Shown here one piece after another: positions 53,738-61,838 of a stretch of 64,000 bases of DNA; the stretch's first letter is position 1, and every line of letters starts with the position of its first letter. Both the position numbers and the translations under genes were made by a program. The stretch spans positions 7,564,001 to 7,628,000 of the forward strand of contig CBDDJS010000001.1 of assembly GCA_965229785.1 (NCBI GenBank). Direction: 5' to 3'. The notes under the pieces were generated by a model. It was not told the origin of the DNA. It saw nothing but the letters and a program-made list of their open reading frames with translations, and did not search any database. Origin of the DNA: JAWPMT01 sp965229785 (GTDB lineage: Bacteria; Bacteroidota; Bacteroidia; Cytophagales; Cyclobacteriaceae).

Positions 53738-53754
53738 TGATAGTAATACTATCA
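53738..53754. promoter_or_regulatory. 17-bp perfect palindrome, candidate operator
   Basis: TGATAGTA-A-TACTATCA is perfectly symmetric and ends 23 bases ahead of the start of the small secreted-protein gene at 53778. Its size and symmetry fit a dimeric repressor or activator site (Rrf2- or GntR-like), which is inference. Confidence 0.5.
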
Positions 53755-53777
53755 ATAATTAGTGTAAGATTGTTTTT

Positions 53778-54317
53778 ATGTGTAGGAGTGCTATTGTTAT
53801 TTTGTTGGTATTAGGAGCTACCGCAGGAGTGGCTCAAAACAATTCGCTGATAGAAGATGAATTTGACCTGGTATTAGAGGATTGGTTTCAGCGATCGGAA
53901 AATCTTAGAACATATGAAGGAGTAGGTTCCTACTGCTCTAATAAGCGATACCGGGAATCAGTAAATCTGATGCTGGAGGCCTTGCATCATTATGATTCTA
54001 TTGTCATGGATCGACTCAACGATCCATTATTTGCGGTTACGCACGATTCGAAAGAACAAAAGAAAACCTTAAAAGACATCAGTAAGCTGGAGTCCGAATA
54101 CGGGATGAAAGACTTCATTGGCCACATGCGGGCGACTTGTAAGGATCGGTCAGCCATCGAGAAGGACAAAGAGAAGTTGAAAAATGGTTTTGGATCTGAA
54201 ACATATGATGGTAAAATATTGATTCTTGAAACCGACCAACATCGCTATTTAAATCATATCGATAAGCTGGTTGACCGCATTAGTGACCACCTTCATGTAC
54301 TTCATATAGAAGATTAA
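53778..54317 (+). CDS. Hypothetical secreted protein
   Basis: 179 residues. Signal peptide MCRSAIVILLVLGATAGVAQ, then a helical, charged mature part with two pairs of features: YRESVNLMLEALHHYDSIVM and KKTLKDISKLESEYGMKDFI, and a final helix LNHIDKLVDRISDHLHVLH. Predicted periplasmic or outer-membrane-side. No family recognised. It follows a 17-bp palindrome and is 3 bases before the next small gene, so the two form an operon, perhaps with the third small gene at 54669. Confidence 0.6.
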   Translation: MCRSAIVILLVLGATAGVAQNNSLIEDEFDLVLEDWFQRSENLRTYEGVGSYCSNKRYRESVNLMLEALHHYDSIVMDRLNDPLFAVTHDSKEQKKTLKDISKLESEYGMKDFIGHMRATCKDRSAIEKDKEKLKNGFGSETYDGKILILETDQHRYLNHIDKLVDRISDHLHVLHIED

Positions 54318-54320
54318 TCT

Positions 54321-54605
54321 ATGAAATCTCGATACCTCCTCGTATTTGTACTGGCCATCGCACTGCTTGCATTTCCTGCAGTAGGGCATGCCTACAATTA
54401 TGAAGTGTTTGCTGATGAGACGCTTGAAGAGGTTGAAAGGATTGTTGAGACCAAAGATGAAAGATATCTGGTCAAAACAAAATCAGACAACTTAATCTCA
54501 TTTCCGAAAGTCTTCTCCGTTTGGAAGCGAGATCATTCATTTCAAGAGGAGAAGCCATACGTAGTTTCGAGGAAATTTTTGGTACTGCGTGTACTACGGC
54601 TGTGA
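54321..54605 (+). CDS. Hypothetical small secreted protein
   Basis: 94 residues. Signal peptide MKSRYLLVFVLAIALLAFPA followed by VGHAYNYEVF, so a mature protein of about 70 residues that is basic at its end (VVSRKFLVLRVLRL). Three bases separate it from the upstream secreted-protein gene. No family recognised. Confidence 0.55.
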   Translation: MKSRYLLVFVLAIALLAFPAVGHAYNYEVFADETLEEVERIVETKDERYLVKTKSDNLISFPKVFSVWKRDHSFQEEKPYVVSRKFLVLRVLRL

Positions 54606-54668
54606 AATTCAGGGTCTTCCAAGCCAGCATAGTACAACAAACCATTTAGAAATTTCAACGAAACAAAG

Positions 54669-54959
54669 ATGTTAACACAAGAAGTAACCAGAGTACACCG
54701 ATCCAGGATCATAGAGCTTTCATTTCGACAAGATGATGTATTAACAAATGAAAGTGCGCGAATTATTAGAAAAGAATCATTGATCCGGGCGATGAAGCTT
54801 GGTAACAATTTCAAACAAGCAGTCACCTTGCAATTTCGAACTTTCGATGGATCATTGAGAGAGACCGAAGCGACCGTATGGGCGGTGACCGAGAAAAACG
54901 TGGAGTTAAAGGGCGGTAAGATCATTCCGATCGCAGCGATTTTCCACGTCGAACTGTGA
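54669..54959 (+). CDS. Conserved Bacteroidota small protein
   Basis: 96 residues, cytoplasmic. The part ESLIRAMKLGNNFKQAVTLQ, then RETEATVWAVTEKNVELKGG and IIPIAAIFHVEL, resembles a small beta-rich protein conserved in Bacteroidota that I cannot name. Upstream 63 bases separate it from the small secreted-protein gene; it ends 35 bases before a strong terminator. The conserved strand pattern and terminator support a real gene. Confidence 0.65.
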   Translation: MLTQEVTRVHRSRIIELSFRQDDVLTNESARIIRKESLIRAMKLGNNFKQAVTLQFRTFDGSLRETEATVWAVTEKNVELKGGKIIPIAAIFHVEL

Positions 54960-54994
54960 CTTTAGTAGTAAAGTGTTCTTCATATTAGATTAGG

Positions 54995-55027
54995 AAAGCG
55001 GCTTTTTGGAATTAGGCCGCTTTTTTT
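54995..55027 (+). terminator. Rho-independent terminator
   Basis: AAAGCGGC (54995-55002) pairs with GCCGCTTT (55016-55023) around a 13-base loop, followed by a T run to 55027. It ends the small-gene operon 53778-54959. Confidence 0.85.
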
Positions 55028-55965
55028 ATGCCTCTCATCTAATGAGGATTTGAGTTATCCCCTGGCGTTTACCTGCCAAACGATTCTGTAATTGACGGGT
55101 CACGATGGTACATGAAATGAATACTGCGAAACAGAGCTGTTTACTCAATGGCTTGTCTTGTCCTCCCGAAGGTTCTACTACGCGGGAATTACCATAAATC
55201 ACTGCGGATCATTAGACTAAGATCATTACCGATCAAGCAATATTTCTGCGCCCCTTCCTTCAATAGTGAAAATATCATTTTAGGGTATCATGCCACCGCA
55301 CCAGAGTGATCCGCACAAAGTGGTTCACTGTACTTTTGGCAGGAAATCCAGAATTAGGAATTCACCATTTCAAAAGCAGAAAAACGGAATAACTGATTAA
55401 CTCAATCACTTTTGGATCAATGGAGAAATTATTTTGCTCCTCAGAAATTCGGATTGATCCATTACTTCGCAGACCACTTGATCCATGATTGAGGTTAAGT
55501 CCGTCTAAGGGGATCAAGTCGAAAACCTGTGGAGTAATTGTATAAAATGTAGTTTTCGATTTGGATCGGCCTTGATTCATTTTAGATTTTTGGGTCAAAG
55601 AAGAGCAGAAAAGAATAAAATTCTGTTCGAGCCGTTATTTGATTTCGTTTATTCCAATTGCACATTGGCGAGTTTATTTTATTCCTGCTCTTTTGAGACA
55701 AAAGCGTTAAAAAATGAATCCGGCCTAGATTTTTGTCCCACTTTTCATCGATGGAAAAGTGGGGAGGAAAGGCAAAGCTTCTTGCCTTGATAGTCCGTTA
55801 GAAGATCATTCAAGTGGCAAGACTCAATATTAGGTCTTGAAAATTGCATTCAGTTAAGGCGCTCCCCAGAAAAATTACTTGATCCGTCTAAGGCAGCATT
55901 CTAAACAAAAAAGGCCGACAACCTGACGGATGCCGACCACTTTTCGCAATCAAAAAATGATTATC
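55028..55965. other. Long gene-poor region (938 bases)
   Basis: No credible coding frame on either strand; the longest frame (55362-55598, minus) has no coding character. It holds two adjacent hairpins at 55736-55788 and a short repeated phrase, CCGTCTAAGG, at about 55502 and 55876. It might be a decayed or non-coding-RNA region. No RNA gene can be named. Confidence 0.5.
55736..55788. repeat. Two adjacent hairpins
   Basis: First: TCCCACTTTTC (55736-55746) with GAAAAGTGGGGA (55754-55765), a 10-bp near-perfect stem with a 7-base loop. Second, 3 bases later: AAGGCAA (55769-55775) with TTGCCTT (55782-55788). No T run follows. Confidence 0.5.
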
Positions 55966-56340
55966 TTAAATGCTTAACTCGAATATGAATGGTACTTTAA
56001 TCCTTGAATAGATTGCTTTACCACTATCATTCTTGGCGGGTGTAAATCGGAACTTATCTACGTTCTCTATGACATACTCCTCCAATTTAACATGCGAGGA
56101 TTGTTCGACTCTGTATCTTTTCACAGCGCCTTTAGTGTCGATCCAAAAGGAAACCATTACCTTCCCTTCAATGCCCAACGCTCTCAGTTCTCTTGGGTAT
56201 GGATTTGCTTTTAGGACTTCTTCTACATTAACAACCTTCGCACTCTCTTTTTTGCTGCCATTGTTATCACTTTCAACTCCACTGGCGAAAGAAACACTGA
56301 TAACTAAGCAGACGATAACGATTGTGCTAAATAGTCTCAT
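55966..56340 (-). CDS. TonB C-terminal-domain protein without membrane anchor
   Basis: 124 residues. Signal-like N-terminus MRLFSTIVIVCLVISVSFAS, then the TonB-box-contacting C-terminal domain pattern YPRELRALGIEGKVMVSFWIDTKG, RVEQSSH, YVIENVDKFRFTPAKNDSGK. Usual TonB has an N-terminal membrane helix and a Pro-rich spacer of ~150 residues; this one has only ~45 residues before the domain, and a cleavable-looking signal. It may be a periplasmic adaptor or a single-domain energy transducer homologue. It is transcribed alone. Confidence 0.8.
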   Translation of the reverse strand: MRLFSTIVIVCLVISVSFASGVESDNNGSKKESAKVVNVEEVLKANPYPRELRALGIEGKVMVSFWIDTKGAVKRYRVEQSSHVKLEEYVIENVDKFRFTPAKNDSGKAIYSRIKVPFIFELSI

Positions 56341-56556
56341 AGGCTTATATATTATGTTAATGTTAAAGTAAAGTTACGTAAACAAATTGAATTTGTTAAC
56401 ATTCACGTAACATTAAATTTAATATTGATTAACCTACTAGGTGAAAATGTCCTTCTGAGGCCAAACAGGCCACTTTTTTAGGTAATATTTCGGAAATCGA
56501 AATCCCTCCTTTCCGAAGGGAGTCATGTCTTATTTCCTATTCTCTGGGGTGAATGA

Positions 56557-56757
56557 TCAATCTTTTTTATCCGTTTCCCTGGAAATGTTGAACATTTCGT
56601 ATTTGATGACCTTTCCCTCAGGGATTATCATATAGCCATCACTACCCATCCTTCTTGCGAATGTTCTTTTTATGCTTTTGGATATACTTTTGGATATACG
56701 ACTTCATGCCATTTCGATATCCTCGCTTTTTGAGGCAACAAGGATGACTTTATGCAT
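56557..56757 (-). pseudogene. Possible decayed small protein gene
   Basis: One frame of 67 codons from ATG 56757 to stop 56557-56559 is open except for a single in-frame TGA at codon 18 (56704-56706). The parts have coding character: MHKVILVASKSEDIEMA before the stop, and MGSDGYMIIPEGKVIKYEMF after it. Between them the 12-base tandem repeat encodes Ser-Ile-Ser-Lys twice. A plain reading is a gene broken by a nonsense change, but a random open frame cannot be ruled out. Confidence 0.3.
56675..56699. repeat. 12-base tandem repeat
   Basis: CTTTTGGATATA occurs twice in tandem (56675-56686 and 56687-56698), followed by C. It lies in the broken small frame on the minus strand and keeps its reading frame. 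Confidence 0.8.
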
Positions 56758-56887
56758 TAGCGTTTGAACCTTAGAACCAGGAGGATAAAGGTGAATAAAA
56801 ATGAAGTATCGACGAATATTGTATAGAAACGAGTACCACTATATCGTTTCATTTGGTAAATATTGAGTTAACATTAACTTAACATAA

Positions 56888-59800
56888 TTGGAAGCGGAAA
56901 ACATAGAAAGTTTTTGGCAGCAGGATAAATCCTTCATTGTTTACAAGGCCTCTGCAGGATCGGGGAAGACCTTTACACTGACCCTTGAGTACCTAAAACT
57001 GGCATTGGAACAACCTCAGGCATTTAGAAAAATACTGGGAGTTACCTTCACGAACAAGGCTACAGAAGAAATGAAAACCCGAATCTTACAGGTGTTGAAA
57101 AGCATCAGTTCGGGACAGGACCATCCGATGGTACCATTGCTTTTGGAGGCTTTGAATTTGCAGAATCAGGAGGTACTGAGATCCCGGGGGCAGGAGGCGT
57201 TGGTTCAGATACTCCATCACTATGGCCAATTCTCCATTGTGACCATAGATAGTTTCTTCCATCAGGTTATCAGGTCTTTTGCTCGTGAGATGGGTTTACA
57301 GGGCACCTTTGCCATTGACCTGGATATTGATAAAGTGATTCAGGAGGTGATTGACCTCATGTTGGCGGAAGTAGGAAATGAAGATAAGAAGGAGCTCAGG
57401 GGCTGGTTAACGCAATTCGCCGAATCTAAAGTAGAAGATGGGAAAGCCTGGGATTTTCGTGGAGACATTACTGCGTTGGCCAGGGAACTGATGAAAGACC
57501 ATTTCAAACCCTTTGCACGGAAGGTTCTGGCATTGGGTGAAGAGAAAGGTTTTTTTGGCAAGTTGATACAGGAATTACGTCAACAACGCCGCACTTTTGA
57601 AAAGAAATGTGATCAATTCTGTCAAACCGGACTGGCAGCCATTAATGCGGTGGGAGGGATTGATCAGTTCAGTAGAAAAGCTAGCGGTCCCGCGGGCTTG
57701 TTTCTAAAGGTCAGTCAAAGAGATTATACCATCACAGATGGTCGTAGAAATGCGCTTGGTGAGCCTGGTAAATGGCTGACTAAGGACGGGATGAAAAATG
57801 CTGCTTTGTTCGCTGCCCTTTCAGAAAATATTCTGCCTGTTTACAAAGACCTTATTCACTTCATAGACGATCATATGGAGGAATACCAATCTATCGGCGA
57901 GGTGTTAAGGCATTTTTATGCCTTTGGCATATTAACGGCGCTCGATCAGAAACTCCAGGACTATCGGGACGAAAAAGATGTGATGCTGATCGCGGATCTT
58001 CCTGACTTTTTGCGATTGATCATTGATGAAAGCGATACACCGTATATCTACGAGAAGATTGGTGGTTATTACAGCAACTATCTCATTGACGAATTTCAGG
58101 ATACCTCGGGATTTCAATGGAACAATTTCAAGCCGCTGGTCAAGAACAGTGCCGATACAGGTGAAAAGAGCCTGGTGGTAGGTGATACCAAACAATCCAT
58201 CTATCGGTGGCGGGGTGGAAACTGGAAACTGTTGAATGGCGGTGTAGCCGAGGATGTTGGAACGCATCATGTCCATTTTGAGGGCCTTGCGGTTAATTGG
58301 CGTAGTGCAGCAGAAATTGTCCATTTCAACAACTGGTTTTTTAGTAACCTGAAGTTACAGGCCGAGACATATTTTGGAGAAGTCCCGGAAGAAAGCCAGC
58401 CATTATTGGATCAGGTCATTTCCGTGTATGATGGTGTGTCGCAGCAAGTGGCGAGAAAGGAAGTGGAAGGTCTCGTTAAAATTCAATTTCTAGAAGATGA
58501 TGAATGGCAGGATACCTCCATTGCCAGGACCATTGCTCTGGTGGAGGAGTTGCAACGACAGGGTTATCAGCTTCAGGATATGGCGATCCTTACCCGGACT
58601 CAGCGTGAAGGGAAGCGAATCGCAGATGCATTTATGCTGCATAAATCTTCAGCCGATGCGGATCCGGAGCTCAAATATGATGTGGTAAGTTCTGAAGCAT
58701 TATATCTCTACTCGAGTCATGCCGTGAAGTTTCTTATCAGTTTGATCACATGGCTCAATCAGGAGAAAAATACCATTGCACTGGCGGAATGGGTGCATGA
58801 ATATCAGCGTTTTGTAAAGCAATCTGGATCAGGATTACATGAGATATTCGGAAATGTCAATGATTGGATGTCGATGGTTCCGCCAGATTTTGTCAAGCAG
58901 AAAAACTATTTGAAACGTCTGCCACTATATGAGTTGGTAGAGTCCCTGATCAGGATCTTTGAGTTGAATGCCCTGAAAGAGGAATACACTTACATTCAAG
59001 GATTTCAGGATGCCATATTGGATTATTCAAAAAATGAGCGTGGCGATATTCCGTCTTTTCTGGTTTGGTGGGATAATGTTCGTAAAGAACGTGCTATTCA
59101 AGTGGCAGATGAGAATGATGCCATCAAAATCCTTACGCTGCACAAATCAAAAGGGCTGGAGTTTCCGATTGTCATTATTCCCTTTCTCAATTGGAAACTC
59201 GATCACGATGCTTATGCAAAAGAAGAAATCCTTTGGGTAGAGCCTCCTGAACATGAAATTTTAGAGCGACTGCCAGTGGTCCCTTTGAAGTACTCCAGTA
59301 AAATGGAAACTACTTATTGGCACGATGCTTATTGGGAAGAAAAGATCAATGCCTTTCTTGATAGTATCAATTTACTTTATGTGGCCTTTACCCGCTCTGT
59401 AGACGGATTGTATGTATTCGGAGAAGAACCGAAAACCGCGAAAGTCGCTCATGTGGGCCAGTTAACCAGGCAAATGCTTCAGGACCAGGAAGCGTGGAAT
59501 GAAACTTCCTTCACTTATGCCAAAGGGAGTTTGCCCGTTAAGGAAGTAAAACCCTCCAGTTCTCTAGAATACGGATTAGTAGCTTACCCCTCTCATTCCT
59601 GGAGAGGAAAAGTGTCGGTCCAAATGAAAGGCGCTGCCGAATTGAGTGATCGCGATTTTGAAGCACAACTTGCAGGGATTGATTGGCATACGGAACTGGC
59701 TAAAATTGATGTATGGTCCGAAGAAATGAAAGGTCAGGTTTCTCCTCCGGTTTTATCATTGATCCAGTCAGAGCATTGTCGACCCTTTTTCGAAGAGGTA

Positions 59801-60037
59801 GACGAAGTGAAATTGGAAGTGCCCATTCTTATGCCCGGTGGGATGTATTACAGAATCGATCGACTGGTTAGAAAAGGAAACTTATGGTACGTCATCGACT
59901 TCAAGACCGGTGAACCGAAAAATGCGGATCAACATCAGGTGCGTCGTTATATGGAAATACTGAAATCTATGGGTTTTGAAAACTTAAAGGGTATACTGAT
60001 GTACCTTGACCCCATCGATGTAAAGGAAGTGGCTTAA
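56888..60037 (+). CDS. RecB/AddA-like UvrD-family helicase-nuclease
   Basis: 1049 residues, TTG start at 56888 (no ATG before the first motif). Helicase motifs are YKASAGSGKTFTLT (Walker A 21-28), GVTFTNKATEEM (Ia), NYLIDEFQDTSG (II), VVGDTKQSIYRWRGG (III), LTLHKSKGLEFPIVII and LLYVAFTRSVDGLYV (V/VI). The C-terminal ~130 residues carry the RecB-type nuclease: YVIDFKTGEP with Asp1004 and Lys1006, and QVRRY (Gln1017, Tyr1021). It should process DNA double-strand ends for recombination. AddB-like partner is not next to it. Solitary gene, preceded by a 547-base gap. Confidence 0.9.
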   Translation: MEAENIESFWQQDKSFIVYKASAGSGKTFTLTLEYLKLALEQPQAFRKILGVTFTNKATEEMKTRILQVLKSISSGQDHPMVPLLLEALNLQNQEVLRSRGQEALVQILHHYGQFSIVTIDSFFHQVIRSFAREMGLQGTFAIDLDIDKVIQEVIDLMLAEVGNEDKKELRGWLTQFAESKVEDGKAWDFRGDITALARELMKDHFKPFARKVLALGEEKGFFGKLIQELRQQRRTFEKKCDQFCQTGLAAINAVGGIDQFSRKASGPAGLFLKVSQRDYTITDGRRNALGEPGKWLTKDGMKNAALFAALSENILPVYKDLIHFIDDHMEEYQSIGEVLRHFYAFGILTALDQKLQDYRDEKDVMLIADLPDFLRLIIDESDTPYIYEKIGGYYSNYLIDEFQDTSGFQWNNFKPLVKNSADTGEKSLVVGDTKQSIYRWRGGNWKLLNGGVAEDVGTHHVHFEGLAVNWRSAAEIVHFNNWFFSNLKLQAETYFGEVPEESQPLLDQVISVYDGVSQQVARKEVEGLVKIQFLEDDEWQDTSIARTIALVEELQRQGYQLQDMAILTRTQREGKRIADAFMLHKSSADADPELKYDVVSSEALYLYSSHAVKFLISLITWLNQEKNTIALAEWVHEYQRFVKQSGSGLHEIFGNVNDWMSMVPPDFVKQKNYLKRLPLYELVESLIRIFELNALKEEYTYIQGFQDAILDYSKNERGDIPSFLVWWDNVRKERAIQVADENDAIKILTLHKSKGLEFPIVIIPFLNWKLDHDAYAKEEILWVEPPEHEILERLPVVPLKYSSKMETTYWHDAYWEEKINAFLDSINLLYVAFTRSVDGLYVFGEEPKTAKVAHVGQLTRQMLQDQEAWNETSFTYAKGSLPVKEVKPSSSLEYGLVAYPSHSWRGKVSVQMKGAAELSDRDFEAQLAGIDWHTELAKIDVWSEEMKGQVSPPVLSLIQSEHCRPFFEEVDEVKLEVPILMPGGMYYRIDRLVRKGNLWYVIDFKTGEPKNADQHQVRRYMEILKSMGFENLKGILMYLDPIDVKEVA

Positions 60038-60158
60038 ACTTGTTTTGGTCTGATTTTTGACTTCTGACAAGAAGATTAGAATCAACCTGTTTCATTCCCT
60101 GCCGTATTTACCTAATATTATGCTCTCATTATTTCGCCAATAAAACCTGTTGAACCCT

Positions 60159-60839
60159 ATGCTAAGGCTTAGACAACTTTTTCTCTTATTTTTCGCTTTT
60201 TTCATTCTGCTAAACCTGAAGGCTCAAAACAATAGAAAGTTCTATGCCAAGAATGCTAAAGAAATTGATGAGCAACGATACAAAGATTACCGAGGGAGTC
60301 CTTACTTCTTTTCAGAGTTCGTTACAGGGACGATCATTGACAATGCCAACAATGAGTATCCCAATGTCAAACTTAACTTAAATGGTTATACAGACGAATT
60401 GGAAGTAGAAGATGCGGGATTCTATGTTGCCCTTCAGGAATCCTTTTACAAAAGCTTTACGGCCAAAGACAAAGACGGTCGGGAATACCTTTTTAAGAGT
60501 AACCTGCATCCCAATTTCAAGGATAAGTTTTTTCAGGTCTTACATGAATCAGATGATGTCCTACTGATCAAAGAATTTGATGTGATACCAAATGAGAAGG
60601 TCATCAATAATGTGGGTGAAACATTGAAGGTAAAAATATTTGGGGAAGTTAATAACTACATGCTACTCAATGGGCTTGGCAAGCAGGATGTTACCAAACT
60701 GAAGGTTTCAAAGAAGAAACTGCCCGAAATTCTAGGCAAAAAGAAGGAGCTCGCTGATTTCATTAAAACCAACAAGTTGTCTTTTAAGAATGATGAGGAT
60801 CTGGTGACTTTGATCAGGCATTACGAGACATTACTTTGA
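60159..60839 (+). CDS. Hypothetical secreted protein
   Basis: 226 residues from the ATG at 60159 (MLRLRQLFLLFFAFFILLNLKAQ, signal peptide); an in-frame TTG three codons earlier is less likely. The mature part starts NNRKFYAKNAKEIDEQRY and later holds a beta-rich region (GTIIDNANNEYPNVKLNLNG) and a Lys-rich helix (KLKVSKKKLPEILGKKKEL). Predicted periplasmic. No family recognised. It ends 23 bases before the mltB start (or overlaps the longer TTG frame by 4 bases), so the two are probably one operon. Confidence 0.65.
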   Translation: MLRLRQLFLLFFAFFILLNLKAQNNRKFYAKNAKEIDEQRYKDYRGSPYFFSEFVTGTIIDNANNEYPNVKLNLNGYTDELEVEDAGFYVALQESFYKSFTAKDKDGREYLFKSNLHPNFKDKFFQVLHESDDVLLIKEFDVIPNEKVINNVGETLKVKIFGEVNNYMLLNGLGKQDVTKLKVSKKKLPEILGKKKELADFIKTNKLSFKNDEDLVTLIRHYETLL

Positions 60840-60862
60840 ACCTTACGCACTTCTCAAATTTT

Positions 60863-61837
60863 ATGAATCGAATTTTTATTACGGTCCTGTTGATCGGATT
60901 GGCCGTGACCGACCTGTTGGCGCAGGCGGATCAAGCCAAAGTAGACGATTTCATCGCGAAATATGCCTCTTCCCGGGGGGTAAGTCAGGAAAAGGTTCGC
61001 GAGATCATTGATCAGGCCGTATTTCAGCCTTCAATTGTCGAGAAGTTCAATCGGCCGGCGGAAAAGACCATGACCTGGAGCAGGTACCGCAACATCTTTA
61101 TGAAGGAGGAGCGCATAGAGGCCGGTGTAGCTTTCTGGGAAACACATGAAGTTGCCTTGCAGCAGGTGAGTGAATCCACGGGAGTTCCCGTTCATATCAT
61201 TTTAGGCATTCTGGGGGTAGAATCTGCTTTTGGGGGTAACAAAGGGTCTTATAAAGTCCTTGACGCCTTGTATACGATTTCCTTTGGCATCCCGCGACGA
61301 TCCAGCTATTTCACCAAAGAATTGGGTGAATTTTTGGACCTGGCGAAAGCGGAAAACCTCGATCCGCTTCAGGTAGAAGGAGGCTATGCAGGGGCCATGG
61401 GGTATTGTCAGTTCATGCCCAGCAGTTATCGGGCTTATGCTACGAGCTTCGACCAAGGCGGAACAAGGGACTTGATGAACTCGCCCGAAGATGCGATCGC
61501 AAGTGTGGCCAATTATTTGAAAGTACATCGATGGAAAGCTAATCAAATGGTTGCCATACCTGCAGTAGCCAGTGCTGATGCCAACCCTCCGGCTAAATTT
61601 TCTTCGCGCGTCAAATACGATGTGGCCTATTATAAGAATTTGGGATTTACCCCGGAGTGGGAGTTGACGCCTACCCGGAAGGTATCACTCCTGGAATTCC
61701 AGTTGGATGAAGGAAAAGAGTATTGGTTTGGGCTGTATAACTTCTATGTGATCACCCGGTATAACCATAGCTCCATGTATGCTTTGGTAGTTTATCAGCT
61801 AGGAGAGGCCATCAAGAAAAGGAGAGGGGGACTATAG
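60863..61837 (+). CDS. mltB: Lytic murein transglycosylase B
   Basis: 324 residues from the ATG at 60863 (MNRIFITVLLIGLAVTDLLAQ, signal peptide), preferred to the in-frame TTG at 60836. MltB cleaves peptidoglycan with formation of 1,6-anhydro ends. The catalytic Glu120 is in ILGVESAFGGNKG, a family hallmark, and EGGYAGAMGYCQFMPSSYRA and FDQGGTRDLMNSPEDAIASV follow. No lipobox is seen, so it is likely soluble in the periplasm. It converges with the subtilase gene, one base between their stops. Confidence 0.92.
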   Translation: MNRIFITVLLIGLAVTDLLAQADQAKVDDFIAKYASSRGVSQEKVREIIDQAVFQPSIVEKFNRPAEKTMTWSRYRNIFMKEERIEAGVAFWETHEVALQQVSESTGVPVHIILGILGVESAFGGNKGSYKVLDALYTISFGIPRRSSYFTKELGEFLDLAKAENLDPLQVEGGYAGAMGYCQFMPSSYRAYATSFDQGGTRDLMNSPEDAIASVANYLKVHRWKANQMVAIPAVASADANPPAKFSSRVKYDVAYYKNLGFTPEWELTPTRKVSLLEFQLDEGKEYWFGLYNFYVITRYNHSSMYALVVYQLGEAIKKRRGGL

Positions 61838-61838
61838 A

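Larger units (their letters stand above)
56341..56887. other. Gap between the TonB-like gene and the helicase gene (547 bases)
   Basis: Holds a disrupted small frame on the minus strand (56557-56757, see separate entry) and a 12-base tandem repeat at 56675-56699. The two flanking genes diverge from this gap, so it should also contain both promoters, which I could not place. Confidence 0.45.

Noticed and set aside
55362..55598. 78-codon frame on the minus strand in the gene-poor region
   Set aside because: No recognisable motif, unusual composition and no neighbouring gene on that strand to be coupled with.
55890..55945. Possible terminator of the TonB-domain gene on the minus strand
   Set aside because: A T run exists (reverse strand of the AAAAAA at about 55907-55912) but only a 4-bp stem with a G-U pair could be formed.
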